A DNA stretch of 64,000 nucleotides from Loripinus fragilis (lineage: Eukaryota > Mollusca > Bivalvia > Lucinida > Lucinidae), in NCBI GenBank assembly GCA_964019695.1, contig OZ026522.1:61465811-61529810 (forward strand), in the 5' to 3' direction. Position numbers and translations under genes: made by a program. Shown here in pieces: positions 37,501-40,645 of this stretch. Numbering within the stretch: position 1 is the stretch's first letter; every line of letters starts with the position of its first letter. The notes beneath the pieces were generated by a model. That model ran no database searches and had not been told where the DNA came from. It was given only the letters and a program-made list of their open reading frames with translations.

Positions 37501-38744
37501 AACACTTTCTGCGGGAACAAGTAGCGTCATGATGACGCCCGTTGCTACAATGCAAATTTTCATTGAAATAAACAAACTTTGAAGGCAATAAAATCCTATT
37601 TAAGAAGTCATATGATAAACAGAATCTTACACTCATGATCATTTCATATGAAATTTAATAAACTCGCCAAAGGCTTGTTTAACAAATTTCATATGAAATG
37701 ATCACTTGTGAAAGATCCTCTATATAAAAGAAAATGGACTTCTGTCATATATGGTTTGTCTATTGGGCAGGGATTAACATTATTGCAAATTTAAAACTAT
37801 TGGGTATTCCTTTAAATATTTTTAGCAGTGTATAAAAATGCAAGTATTTCCACTATCTTTCTTCAACTTGGGTTAAGGCCCCCCCCAAAAAGGAAAGTAT
37901 ATTATCATCCAAAAATACTTTTGGAGCTGGACCATCATTTGAACAACTAAGTTGAGGTCCACTAGGTGATGCCTTCCAAATATCAAGACCCTAGGCCTTG
38001 TGGTTTCAGACAAGAAGATTTTTAAAGTTTTCATTCTGAGAATCTATTTTAACTCATCTGACCTTATTATGCAACATACTGGAACTATTTAAACAATTAT
38101 CAAAGACGGCCACTTAAGAATCATTCCTACCAAGTTTGGTAAAAATCCAGCCAGTTGTTCAGAGGGAAATGTCCTTTGAACCAATTGTTGACATTTGGAA
38201 GTCAGACATCCAACAATTACAAAAGCTTGCCTTGAGCCCATAATCTGGGAATAAATCCTTCATAAACATGTATACATATCCTACAAAATTTGAAAAAACT
38301 CAGTTTCATTAAATCTCCTTTTCCCCTTGTTCTTCAAAGCCCCTGGGAGGGCCTCACTTATGTTAGCAATGTTCACATGGGTGAAAGTTCAATATTTCCA
38401 AAATCCTGAACTTCAGAAATTCAAATTTTTAAACTTGCAGGATGCCTACAAAAATGAATAATTTCCTGTTTAAATCGTTAATTGTGTTTAGATAATCTGA
38501 AAATTAATCAGAAAAGCTATCATAATCTCCCAAATTCAGCATTTTGAGGCTGACTTTCTATGGAAAGTCAGCCTAAAAATCCTGAATTCAGGATTAATCC
38601 TGAAAACTTTCAACCATGTGTTCAACATACCTGAATATTTATTTCATTGTATCTTTTCTTGTTCCCTGTGCTGCTTGTATGGCATTCTCTTCCCATACGG
38701 TGTTGAAGAATCCAACGCCACCTACACCATGTCCGCCACATCAT
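4353..38744 (-). CDS. POLG: DNA polymerase gamma catalytic subunit, 12 exons, 3' part outside window
   Basis: Family-A DNA polymerase that replicates and proofreads mitochondrial DNA in the matrix. Twelve exons (listed separately) splice in frame with GT-AG sites and give about 742 residues; vertebrate POLG has about 1,240, so the polymerase domain with its palm and fingers lies left of base 1. Residues 1-38 are Arg/Trp-rich and fit a mitochondrial presequence. Exonuclease motifs are intact: Exo I FDIEC (D180, E182), Exo [11 protein letters not shown] (D254), Exo [12 protein letters not shown] (Y368, D372). Other family signatures include [37 protein letters not shown] and the LAKDYL/EDGTL stretch. 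I see no frameshift or stop in any exon, so the gene is probably functional. Identity is from memory of the family; exon ends are read from the sequence. Confidence 0.96.
4511..5250. other. POLG intron 11, left part: nothing recognised
   Basis: AT-rich sequence with no exon-like frame and no repeat that I could pair elsewhere in the window. Confidence 0.5.
5252..5323 (-). repeat. tRNA-like sequence (degenerate tRNA or SINE head)
   Basis: On the minus strand GACCTCGTGGCCTAGTGGTT starts a tRNA-like 5' half with a good A box. CTGGC/GCCAG forms an anticodon-type stem with a six-base loop, and GGATCGATTCC resembles a B box. The 5' and 3' acceptor arms do not pair and the T stem has mismatches, so I do not call a working tRNA. 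Confidence 0.5.
5660..5894 (-). mobile_element. piggyBac-like MITE (TTAACCCTTTA end), copy 1
   Basis: On the minus strand it starts TTAACCCTTTATCTCTTAGA, contains a GACCCAGATCATG/CCTGATCAGG hairpin and CATAGAACAAAG, and ends in the GTGGGTGGAGC...ATATTCATG block. A better bounded copy lies at 34825-35030. Confidence 0.6.
5935..6165. mobile_element. Fold-back element of the CTGAATTCAGG family, copy 1
   Basis: Contains GGTGAAAATTCATAATTTCC at one end and TCCTGAATTCAGGAATAATC plus CTGAAAACTTTC at the other. Related copies lie at 27710, 30010 and 38378. Confidence 0.5.
6300..6555. mobile_element. Palindromic MITE with TTATAAAAC/GCTCAACT arms
   Basis: CAGGTTATAAAACATTTTTA and ATGCTCAACTCAACTTAG are mirrored at the far end (CTAAGTTGAGCATG, TTTTATAACC). 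The centre is GCCAACAATTGTTGGC flanked by AATGTTAAAAT and its complement. A partial copy is at 18618-18725. Confidence 0.7.
6607..6708 (-). CDS. POLG: POLG exon 11, residues 657-690
   Basis: Acceptor TTTCATCTTCAG, donor AAG|GTAGTG, phase 0 on both sides; 34 codons. Encodes [20 protein letters not shown] and PHK, a block conserved across animal POLG. It is separated from exon 10 by 8.6 kb of intron holding the large inverted-repeat unit. Confidence 0.95.
7984..9043. mobile_element. Non-autonomous Tc1/mariner-like element, 1,060 bp
   Basis: Ends CAGTGAGCCACTTTAGT and, inverted, CTAAAGTGGCTCACTG; about 30 terminal bases match with few differences (ACGCACCACTT also mirrored). TA flanks both sides (7982-7983, 9044-9045). 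No open frame inside. It splits the CXC segment of the broken gene from the preceding segment. The interior has several TTAACGTCA words. Confidence 0.85.
10265..10680. repeat. Perfect tandem duplication, period 208 bp
   Basis: The block starting ATCCTCAAGTTTAAGGACC at 10265 is repeated at 10473 with no difference that I can find over 208 bases, ending GGAGTATGTC. It lies in the broken intron-10 gene. It is either very recent or an assembly effect. Confidence 0.9.
12786..13005. repeat. Imperfect inverted repeat with AAAAATTGGGCT ends
   Basis: AAAAAAATTGGGCTCC at the left mirrors AGCCCAAATTGGGCCC at the right, with GGCTT/AAGCC words between them. Probably a short fold-back element next to the large unit. 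Confidence 0.45.
13394..13592. mobile_element. MITE, about 200 bp, CTGTAAATTCGGAAATTT ends
   Basis: CTGTAAATTCGGAAATTT at 13394 is mirrored by AAATTTCCGAATTTACAG ending at 13592. The interior also pairs (TTTCGCGAA / TTCGCGAAA). No coding. Confidence 0.8.
13896..15052. mobile_element. Non-autonomous element with 34-bp inverted ends, 1.16 kb
   Basis: Left end CATATACTTAAGGAATAAAG then AAACGCAACAGACA is mirrored at the right end with one or two differences. The interior lacks a transposase and is unusually rich in AACGTCA/TGACGTT words. Confidence 0.75.
15108..15292. mobile_element. Family D fold-back element, copy 1
   Basis: Runs from AACGTCATATGATAAATAGT through mirrored GTGATAAAATGC/CATTTTATCAC to GTAAGATCCTCTATATAA. 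Copies lie at 26493 and 37600. Confidence 0.65.
15327..15507 (-). CDS. POLG: POLG exon 10, residues 596-656
   Basis: Acceptor CGGTATTAG with a C-rich tract upstream; first base completes Arg596. Encodes [20 protein letters not shown], an acidic stretch, and ends KKKAKK before donor AAG|GTTTGA, phase 0. It corresponds to the variable CPY-containing segment of the POLG linker. It is the least conserved exon, and its call rests mainly on phase and position. Confidence 0.85.
15598..15672. repeat. Strong hairpin, 30+ bp arms
   Basis: ATGAAAATGAAATAGTTTGG followed by TCTCACTGAGACC and CAAATTATTTCATTTTCAT forms a long near-perfect hairpin, about 90 bases upstream of the POLG exon 10 acceptor. Confidence 0.7.
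15745..18535 (+). mobile_element. Pearl/Helentron-like element with dimeric tandem array
   Basis: Monomers share GAGTGGTCACAAC, GCTCAAGGGCAGCTAACTC and CAAACTCATCCAAGCTTTTA. GTGGTCACAAC recurs at about 16575, 16735, 16913, 17073, 17250, 17410, 17588, 17748, 17927, 18087 and 18263, alternating 160 and about 178 bases, so the true unit is a dimer near 338 bases. The right end has GGACGGACGGACG and then the hairpin AGCTCACC...GAGCCTTCGGCTC...GGTGAGCT. Tandem cores plus ACGG microsatellite plus terminal hairpin are what is described for bivalve pearl elements, considered Helentron relatives. Open frames here are incidental. Confidence 0.75.
16081..16281 (+). mobile_element. tRNA-derived V-type SINE (copy 2), inside the array
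   Basis: Same family as the 1986 copy: GCAGTGGCTCAGTGGTAGAG, GGTTTGAGCCTCACCGGC, CCTTGAGCAAAAACATTAAT and CCTAGCTTAGTACTGG. It is flanked by AGCTAACTCTGTAG at 16067-16080 and 16282-16295, which is part of an array monomer, so it landed after the array formed. Confidence 0.88.
18618..18912. repeat. Partial fold-back copy followed by the 3' half of a V-type SINE
   Basis: 18618-18725 has GGCTATAAAAAATTCACGCT and CAACTC, related to the 6300 element. 18768-18912 has GTCACTGTGTTGTGTCCTTG and AGCAAGACACTTTATC, with CTTAGTACTGGTTCAACC, the SINE centre and tail without the tRNA head. Confidence 0.6.
19360..19384. repeat. Homopolymer pair T11-G14
   Basis: Eleven T followed directly by fourteen G. Length in the assembly may be unreliable. 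Confidence 0.9.
19506..19739 (-). CDS. POLG: POLG exon 9, residues 518-596
   Basis: Acceptor TTTTAATTTCAG; first base completes Glu518. Encodes [37 protein letters not shown] and [10 protein letters not shown], strongly diagnostic of the POLG linker. The donor is TTCAG|GTTTGT, two bases into Arg596. A MITE B copy ends about 21 bases upstream of the acceptor. Confidence 0.96.
19761..19970. mobile_element. MITE B, copy 2
   Basis: TACAGTAAAGCCTGTCTTAA at one end and TTAAGACAGGTTTTACTGTA at the other, with mirrored AGTATTGCAGAATGCTC in the centre. Its left end is about 21 bases upstream (gene sense) of the POLG exon 9 acceptor. Confidence 0.9.
20099..20243. mobile_element. Near-perfect 145-bp hairpin MITE
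   Basis: AAGAAATGAATTCAATTTTT and GGAATGTTCATGG then GGGTCTCTTGCAAAG are mirrored on the right arm. A single arm of the same element is present at 51635-51700. Confidence 0.85.
20808..20940. mobile_element. MITE A, copy 2
   Basis: GTACTCAAAATGACC, TCTCAATGAGA core and TTGATGGGTAAGAAAATAAT. Adjacent to copy 3. Confidence 0.75.
20975..21127. mobile_element. MITE A, copy 3
   Basis: CTCAACCAAAACATATGTTG, GGGTACTCAAAAGAACCGTC, TCTCAATGAGACG and ATTGATGGGTAAGAAAATAA. Confidence 0.8.
21128..25672. mobile_element. 4.5 kb unit with long inverted repeats, no coding seen
   Basis: Roughly 170-350 bases at 21128-21480 recur inverted at 25300-25672. Shared blocks include TTGGCATTTTTGAGTACAT, GGGGTGGATGCCAAGTCTG and AATTAGGTCAAAGGTCA. 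The 4 kb interior is AT-rich, has no convincing open frame, and has no obvious internal repeat. It fills most of POLG intron 8. I cannot assign it to a superfamily. Confidence 0.65.
21271..21283 (+). promoter_or_regulatory. DR1-type direct repeat AGGTCA-A-AGGTCA in the left arm
   Basis: Exact AGGTCAAAGGTCA. The same word is present inverted at 25496-25508 (TGACCTTTGACCT), with near matches at 21435-21447 and 25316-25328. This is the consensus of RXR/HNF4-type nuclear receptor sites. Binding is only inferred from the word. Confidence 0.4.
25814..26014 (-). CDS. POLG: POLG exon 8, residues 451-518
   Basis: Acceptor CTGTAATTACAG, immediately preceded by the end of a MITE B copy. Encodes [12 protein letters not shown] followed by a Lys/Glu-rich region, as in other POLG linkers, and ends MLGYPE. 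The donor is GA|GTAGGT, again avoiding a following TAG. Confidence 0.94.
26022..26230. mobile_element. MITE B, copy 3, touching the POLG exon 8 acceptor
   Basis: TACAGTAAAACCTATCTTAA to CTTAGGACAGGTTTTACTGTA with a mirrored centre. Its left end lies only about five bases upstream (gene sense) of the acceptor AG of intron 7, so its last 20 bases occupy the polypyrimidine-tract position. Confidence 0.9.
26493..26680. mobile_element. Family D fold-back element, copy 2
   Basis: ATATAGAGGATCTTACATGA, mirrored TTGGGAAAAAGAGATAAAAT / ATTTTATCTATTTTTCGCAA, and ATTCTATTTATCATATGACA. Confidence 0.65.
26690..27262. repeat. Cluster of ACGTCA words and two hairpins
   Basis: AACGTCAT/GACGTCAT words recur. 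GCAACAGTATATC/GATATACTGTTGC forms a hairpin at 26918-26945. TTCAAAATTTTC at 27118 is mirrored by GAAAATTTTGAATA at 27246. Probably one or more non-autonomous elements. Confidence 0.45.
27300..28210. other. POLG intron 7, mostly unassigned
   Basis: AT-rich. 27713-27800 matches the head of the CTGAATTCAGG fold-back family (CATGGGGGAAAGTTCA, AACTTGCAATATG). Nothing else recognised. Confidence 0.4.
28220..28462 (+). repeat. 240-bp repeat, one half of an inverted pair around POLG exon 7
   Basis: Starts GGCATGAGATTTCCAACAAT, contains CAGATCAGCTTGCGCATACG and CGCAGTCTGATCAG, and ends GCCACATTGTTGGAAATCAC. Its inverted copy is at 29106-29347. Confidence 0.85.
28588..28770 (-). CDS. POLG: POLG exon 7, residues 390-451
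   Basis: Acceptor TTGTTTTCAG; the first base completes Arg390. Encodes [20 protein letters not shown] and NQNW, among the best conserved blocks of POLG, then [17 protein letters not shown]. The donor is GA|GTAGGT; using the later GT would read into a TAG. The exon lies between two inverted copies of a 240-base repeat (28220-28462 and 29106-29347). Confidence 0.95.
28816..29062. mobile_element. Palindromic TTAA-type MITE with GACCCAGATCAGACTGCTCC stem
   Basis: Starts TTAACCCTTAATGCGCCAA and ends with the near-inverse TTGGCGCTTTAAGGGTTA. The centre GACTGCTCCTAGGAGCAGTC is self-complementary, flanked by mirrored GTTTGC and TGTCTGC words. Related elements recur at 18985, 20680, 30284, 31870 and 32080. 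Confidence 0.7.
29106..29347 (-). repeat. 240-bp repeat, second half of the inverted pair
   Basis: Reverse-complement match to 28220-28462: GCCACATAGTTGGAAATCTC, AGCTTAGAAACTCC/GGAGTTTCTAAGCTT and CTGATCAGACTGCGCGTATG are shared in opposite sense. Confidence 0.85.
29515..29635. repeat. Hairpin GATGAAATGCCACATTATGC
   Basis: CAGACCCTGATGAAATGCC is mirrored by GGCATTTCATCTGGGTC. The same stem recurs at 52852-53065 and, partly, at 57132. Confidence 0.6.
30010..30495. mobile_element. Two fold-back elements in POLG intron 6
   Basis: 30010-30170 has the hairpin TTTTGAGGCTGACTTTATAT / AAAGTCAGCCTCAAAA and CCTGAATTCAGG. 30284-30495 starts TTAACTCATTGCCTCCTAG and ends with CAGGCGGCAAATAGTTAA, with a GATCAGG/CTGATCT-type stem. 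Confidence 0.6.
30520..30645. mobile_element. MITE A, copy 4
   Basis: CTTACCAATCAGTTTAAACA, TATGTTTTGGGTGCTAAAAG and the mirrored AGAACC/GGTTCT-type core. Confidence 0.7.
31092..31171 (-). CDS. POLG: POLG exon 6, residues 364-390, Exo III
   Basis: An 80-base exon too short to stand out as an open frame. Acceptor TTTTTGCAG, donor AAAAG|GTAACA, ending two bases into Arg390. Encodes [18 protein letters not shown], which is exonuclease motif III (Y368, D372), then LWPEFNK. It joins exactly between exons 5 and 7. Confidence 0.95.
31265..31510. repeat. Repeat with ATTTTCTTAGAATTCC hairpin
   Basis: AGGAAAATGACCATTTTATGGTCATTTTC folds on itself (31374-31402). The flanks ACAGTGCAGTGCCTTTATAA and AATGGACTGTG have related words at 36060-36175. 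Confidence 0.5.
31850..32275. repeat. GATCAG-stem fold-back elements
   Basis: 32080-32275 contains GGATCCAGATCAGGACCAAC mirrored by GGTCCTGATCTGGGTCC, ending TGACAAAAGTC. 31870-31925 is a fragment of the same kind. Confidence 0.55.
32353..32493 (-). CDS. POLG: POLG exon 5, residues 317-363
   Basis: Acceptor TTTCCTTGCAG, donor CAG|GTAGGT, phase 0 on both sides. Encodes [20 protein letters not shown] and REVFVEG, ending VREQFQ just before Exo III. The end of a MITE B copy lies about 57 bases upstream of the acceptor. Confidence 0.95.
32551..32747. mobile_element. MITE B, copy 4
   Basis: TACAGTAAACCCTGTGTAAA to TTTTACACAGGTTTTACTGTA with mirrored AGTATTGCAGAATG. It lies about 57 bases upstream of the POLG exon 5 acceptor. 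Like copy 1 it has the GTGTAAA sub-type end. Confidence 0.9.
32748..32920. mobile_element. MITE A, copy 5
   Basis: ATTTCTCAAACAAAACATAT, GGGTACTCAAAAGAAC and AAACTGATGACTAAGAAAC. It directly adjoins MITE B copy 4. Confidence 0.75.
33075..33255. mobile_element. MITE A, copy 6
   Basis: CTAAACTAAACGTTTGTTGT, GGGTACTCAAAAGAGCC and CTGATGGGTAAGAAAATAAT, then TCTCAACTGGACCTA. Confidence 0.75.
33363..33515 (-). CDS. POLG: POLG exon 4, residues 266-316
   Basis: Acceptor TTTTCTTATAG, donor ATT|GTAAGT, phase 0 on both sides. Encodes [15 protein letters not shown] and FQRLLYKAS, the helix region after Exo II in POLG proteins, then a polar tail ([10 protein letters not shown]). A hAT-like element begins 83 bases upstream of the acceptor. 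Confidence 0.95.
33598..34010. mobile_element. hAT-like MITE, 413 bp, CAGGGTTC ends
   Basis: CAGGGTTCATACAAG at the left and, inverted, CATGTGAGAACCCTG at the right. TTCAAGGACTTTTCAAGG is repeated and mirrored inside. The centre GGTGCAGCATATGCTGCACC is a perfect palindrome. No clear target duplication found. Confidence 0.65.
34200..34320. mobile_element. MITE A, copy 7 (short)
   Basis: TTATCCATCAGTTTAAACAT, TGTTTTGGGTGCTCAAAAGA and CATATGTTTTGGTTGAGAAA; the core is shortened. Confidence 0.7.
34481..34775 (+). mobile_element. tRNA-derived SINE, second family
   Basis: GTGGTAGCTCAGTGGCTAGT begins a tRNA-like head. The body has GTGCAGGTTAAAGAACCC and ATAATACTCGAAAGAGGGT, and the end is a GAAA-rich tail. 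A related 3' piece is at 50470-50545 (ATAATACTCAAAAGAGGGT). I could not delimit a target duplication. Confidence 0.65.
34825..35030 (+). mobile_element. piggyBac-like MITE, copy 2, TTAA-bounded
   Basis: TTAACCCTTTACCTCATAGA at 34825 and GAAGGAAAGGGTTAA ending at 35030, so both borders carry TTAA next to CCCTTT. Inside is a CAGAGCAGACTCAGATCAGG hairpin. Same family as 5660-5894. Confidence 0.75.
35060..35249 (-). CDS. POLG: POLG exon 3, residues 202-265, Exo II
   Basis: Acceptor AAATTTCAG; the first base completes Trp202. Encodes [14 protein letters not shown], then exonuclease motif [11 protein letters not shown] with D254, and VKEQYFIK. The donor is AAG|GTAAAC in phase 0. A copy of the palindromic MITE A starts about 35 bases upstream of the acceptor. 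Confidence 0.96.
35285..35475. mobile_element. MITE A, copy 8
   Basis: Best conserved palindrome of the family: CTCAAAAGAACCGTCTCAAT joined to GAGACGGTTCTTTTGAG, with CAAAACATATGTTG and CCAAAACAAATG outside. It starts about 35 bases from the POLG exon 3 acceptor. Confidence 0.85.
36172..36350. mobile_element. MITE A, copy 9
   Basis: TTGTATTTCTCAACCAAACC, GGGTACTCAAAATATC, ATTGAGACCGTTC and GCTCAAAATAGTTTGC. Confidence 0.7.
36644..37134 (-). CDS. POLG: POLG exon 2, residues 39-202, Exo I
   Basis: Acceptor TTTTTTTAG precedes [11 protein letters not shown]. The exon contains a low-conservation Ser/Thr-rich stretch, then [17 protein letters not shown] and the [11 protein letters not shown] segment typical of animal POLG. 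Exonuclease motif I is FDIEC (catalytic D180 and E182). The donor is TATTG|GTAAGT, splitting the Trp codon 202 after two bases. Confidence 0.96.
37260..37345 (+). mobile_element. Terminal hairpin of a pearl/Helentron-like element
   Basis: GACAGACGAAGACTGACC followed by TCTTGAGCCTTTGGCTCAGC and TGAGCTA, the same style of end as at 18500. Confidence 0.55.
37600..37728. mobile_element. Family D fold-back element, copy 3
   Basis: CATATGATAAACAGAATCTT, mirrored GATCATTTCATATGAAATTT, and AAGATCCTCTATATAAAAG. Confidence 0.6.
37880..38330. repeat. Core of a molluscan-type interspersed repeat
   Basis: TTGAGGTCCACTAGGTGATG, CCTTCCAAATATCAAGACCC and CTTGTGGTTTCAGACAAGAA are words I associate with tandem-repeat elements of bivalves. 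Only one unit is visible here. Confidence 0.4.
38378..38620. mobile_element. CTGAATTCAGG fold-back family, best copy
   Basis: Head GGGTGAAAGTTCAATATTTC, centre TTTTGAGGCTGACTTTCTAT mirrored by AAAGTCAGCC, tail CCTGAATTCAGGATTAATCC and TGAAAACTTTCA. It ends ten bases from the POLG exon 1 donor. Confidence 0.65.
38631..38744 (-). CDS. POLG: POLG exon 1 (coding), residues 1-38
   Basis: Begins ATG ATG TGG CGG; I take the first ATG at 38744. The peptide is rich in Arg and Trp with few acidic residues early on, as expected of a mitochondrial targeting segment, and ends NEINIQ. The donor after 38631 is GTATGT, phase 0. An AG preceded by TGTATTTTC lies five bases upstream of the ATG, so a 5' untranslated exon may be spliced here; otherwise transcription starts close by. 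Joining to exon 2 gives [14 protein letters not shown], a typical POLG junction. Confidence 0.85.
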
Positions 38745-38770
38745 GCTAACTGAAAATACATAGGTCTAAA

Positions 38771-39461
38771 TTAACCCCTTCACTGCCGTAATAAATGCAC
38801 GCAATACACCGGGGGAAAATACAGCTATTTTGATGTTATTATGGTGTTACATAAAATTTCATACAAAATCATAACCACTGTAGGGATTAACACCAAATTT
38901 TTTCCTGCTTTTTTGAGACATTTGGTACAATGTCTGAAATAATGTTTTCTAGTGATAGCATGTCAAAAAAGAAATTTTCAACAGCTGAAAATACATGAAT
39001 GTCTACTTTCGTTTACAACATCATTGTTTTGGAGTGGTTGGGAAACAATGGTTCAAAAATGTGAGAATGACAGGAATTTCCTCCTTTACCATTGCTGATT
39101 CAAATTGATATCAATTGTCATCCATATACAAGCCATTTTAGACTTCCAAAATAACCTCTACTTCAAAGAAACACAACAGACTAATGCCACGATCGCCTGC
39201 CATCTTTCTTCATCAAAAAGGCCGTTTTCCCTGTGAAAAGCAAGCTTTCGGCCGCGGAGTTATGATGTAAATATTGAAAAAGTTAACTCTTTCATTATAG
39301 AGCAGATAAGGATAATTGAGTTCTGTCCCTTGAAAATTATCCTGGTAACAACACACATATAAACAACACCGTGTTTAACCCGAACAACGCTCGGGGTACT
39401 GGCGTATAGGAAGCGGTATTCACCCCGAGCATTGCTCGGGATAAGGCTATGAAGGGGTTAA
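38771..39461. mobile_element. piggyBac-like element, 0.69 kb, abutting POLG exon 1
   Basis: TTAACCCCTTCACTGCC at the left border and GGCTATGAAGGGGTTAA at the right: TTAA targets with CCCCTTCA ends. No transposase. Near the right end CCCGAACAACGCTCGGG and CCCGAGCATTGCTCGGG form GC-rich hairpins. The left border is 27 bases from the POLG start codon. Confidence 0.75.
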
Positions 39462-39469
39462 AGAAACAT

Positions 39470-39590
39470 TTTGAGCGTAACATTTTCTTATCCATAAATT
39501 AATCAGAACATATGTTTTAGGTGTTCAAAAGAACCAGGTTTACCTACAATATAATTTTGGTTCAAAAATAAGAAAATTATATCTATATTG
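39470..39590. mobile_element. MITE A, copy 10
   Basis: AACATTTTCTTATCCATAAA, GAACATATGTTTTAGGTG and TTGGTTCAAAAATAAG. Confidence 0.6.
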
Positions 39591-39593
39591 AGC

Positions 39594-40493
39594 CAAAGTT
39601 CTAACGCAACGCATAAAGGGCCAGAATTTTATATGACCGATTGCTGTAGGGAAGTTTATGTTGGGGAAATTACTCAACTAATCTTGAAGAATCTTTATCG
39701 CACAGAGAATATGTTGTCTGAAGCATGGATTGGTTCTGTGAGCTGTTTTCTGATGGTCAAAAACTTTTTTGGGGTCTCAGGACCTTGTGAGTGATAAGAA
39801 AGTTAAAAAGTCTGTATTAACCCACACTCCATCGCTAGGCCAGTAAGATGAGGGGTATGGCTTGAAAATTGTTCTGTTAAATTTCACAAATTCAAGCATA
39901 AAGTTTCAGTTAATTAAGATTTGAGCATTTATTGCCAGGACGTCCATACAACTCAATGCAAAATCGATATCACGTAAATTATCAAAAACGTAGATCATTG
40001 AAAGAATGATAAACATGTGTTACTTCTGCTGCTTAGAAATGGGGAGGAGCAAGAATGGATGAAAAATTTACCGACGTGGCTTCATATTCACTCAGACAAT
40101 AATTGAAACTTCCTGTAAAAATGGTAGCTCAATTCTGACTAAATCCTTCTTTTTATTGGCAAACAATGGGATCTGACACCTAGCCGAATTGAGGAAGAAT
40201 AATTTATCGCTAAAAACTTAAAGAATTCTAACAGAAATCCCAACAGAAATCCCCAAAATCAACTCAGATTTCATAATGCCGAAATGCATGTCACATATCG
40301 GAAATTGGAACATTACCATGCATTTCATTTTTTTGCAACCACCCTTCCACAATGGAATGCTTTGTTTCTTAAACAATTTGAGGCACATTGTTAAAAATAA
40401 CCTGACTGAATGAAATTTCGTTTAGGAGACTAATTGACCAAGGGCATTCGTAATTTTTATCAAAATAAAACAAAGTTGTGTTAGAACTTTGGC
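39594..40493. mobile_element. 0.9 kb unit with GCCAAAGTTCTAAC ends
   Basis: AGCCAAAGTTCTAACGCAAC at 39594 is mirrored by GTTGTGTTAGAACTTTGGCT ending at 40493. It sits between two MITE A copies. No coding recognised. Confidence 0.5.
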
Positions 40494-40645
40494 TCTGTAT
40501 ATAATATTAACGTTGGAATATATGTTTTGGGTGCTCAAAAGAAACGTCTCACTGAGACGATTCTTTTGAGTACCTAAAACATAAGTTTTGGATCAGAAAT
40601 AAAGAAAATTAATTTATAAATCTAATAACACTCCTATCCAGAGGC
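40494..40645. mobile_element. MITE A, copy 11
   Basis: TATGTTTTGGGTGCTCAAAA, CGTCTCACTGAGACG and TTTTGAGTACCTAAAACATA. Confidence 0.75.
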
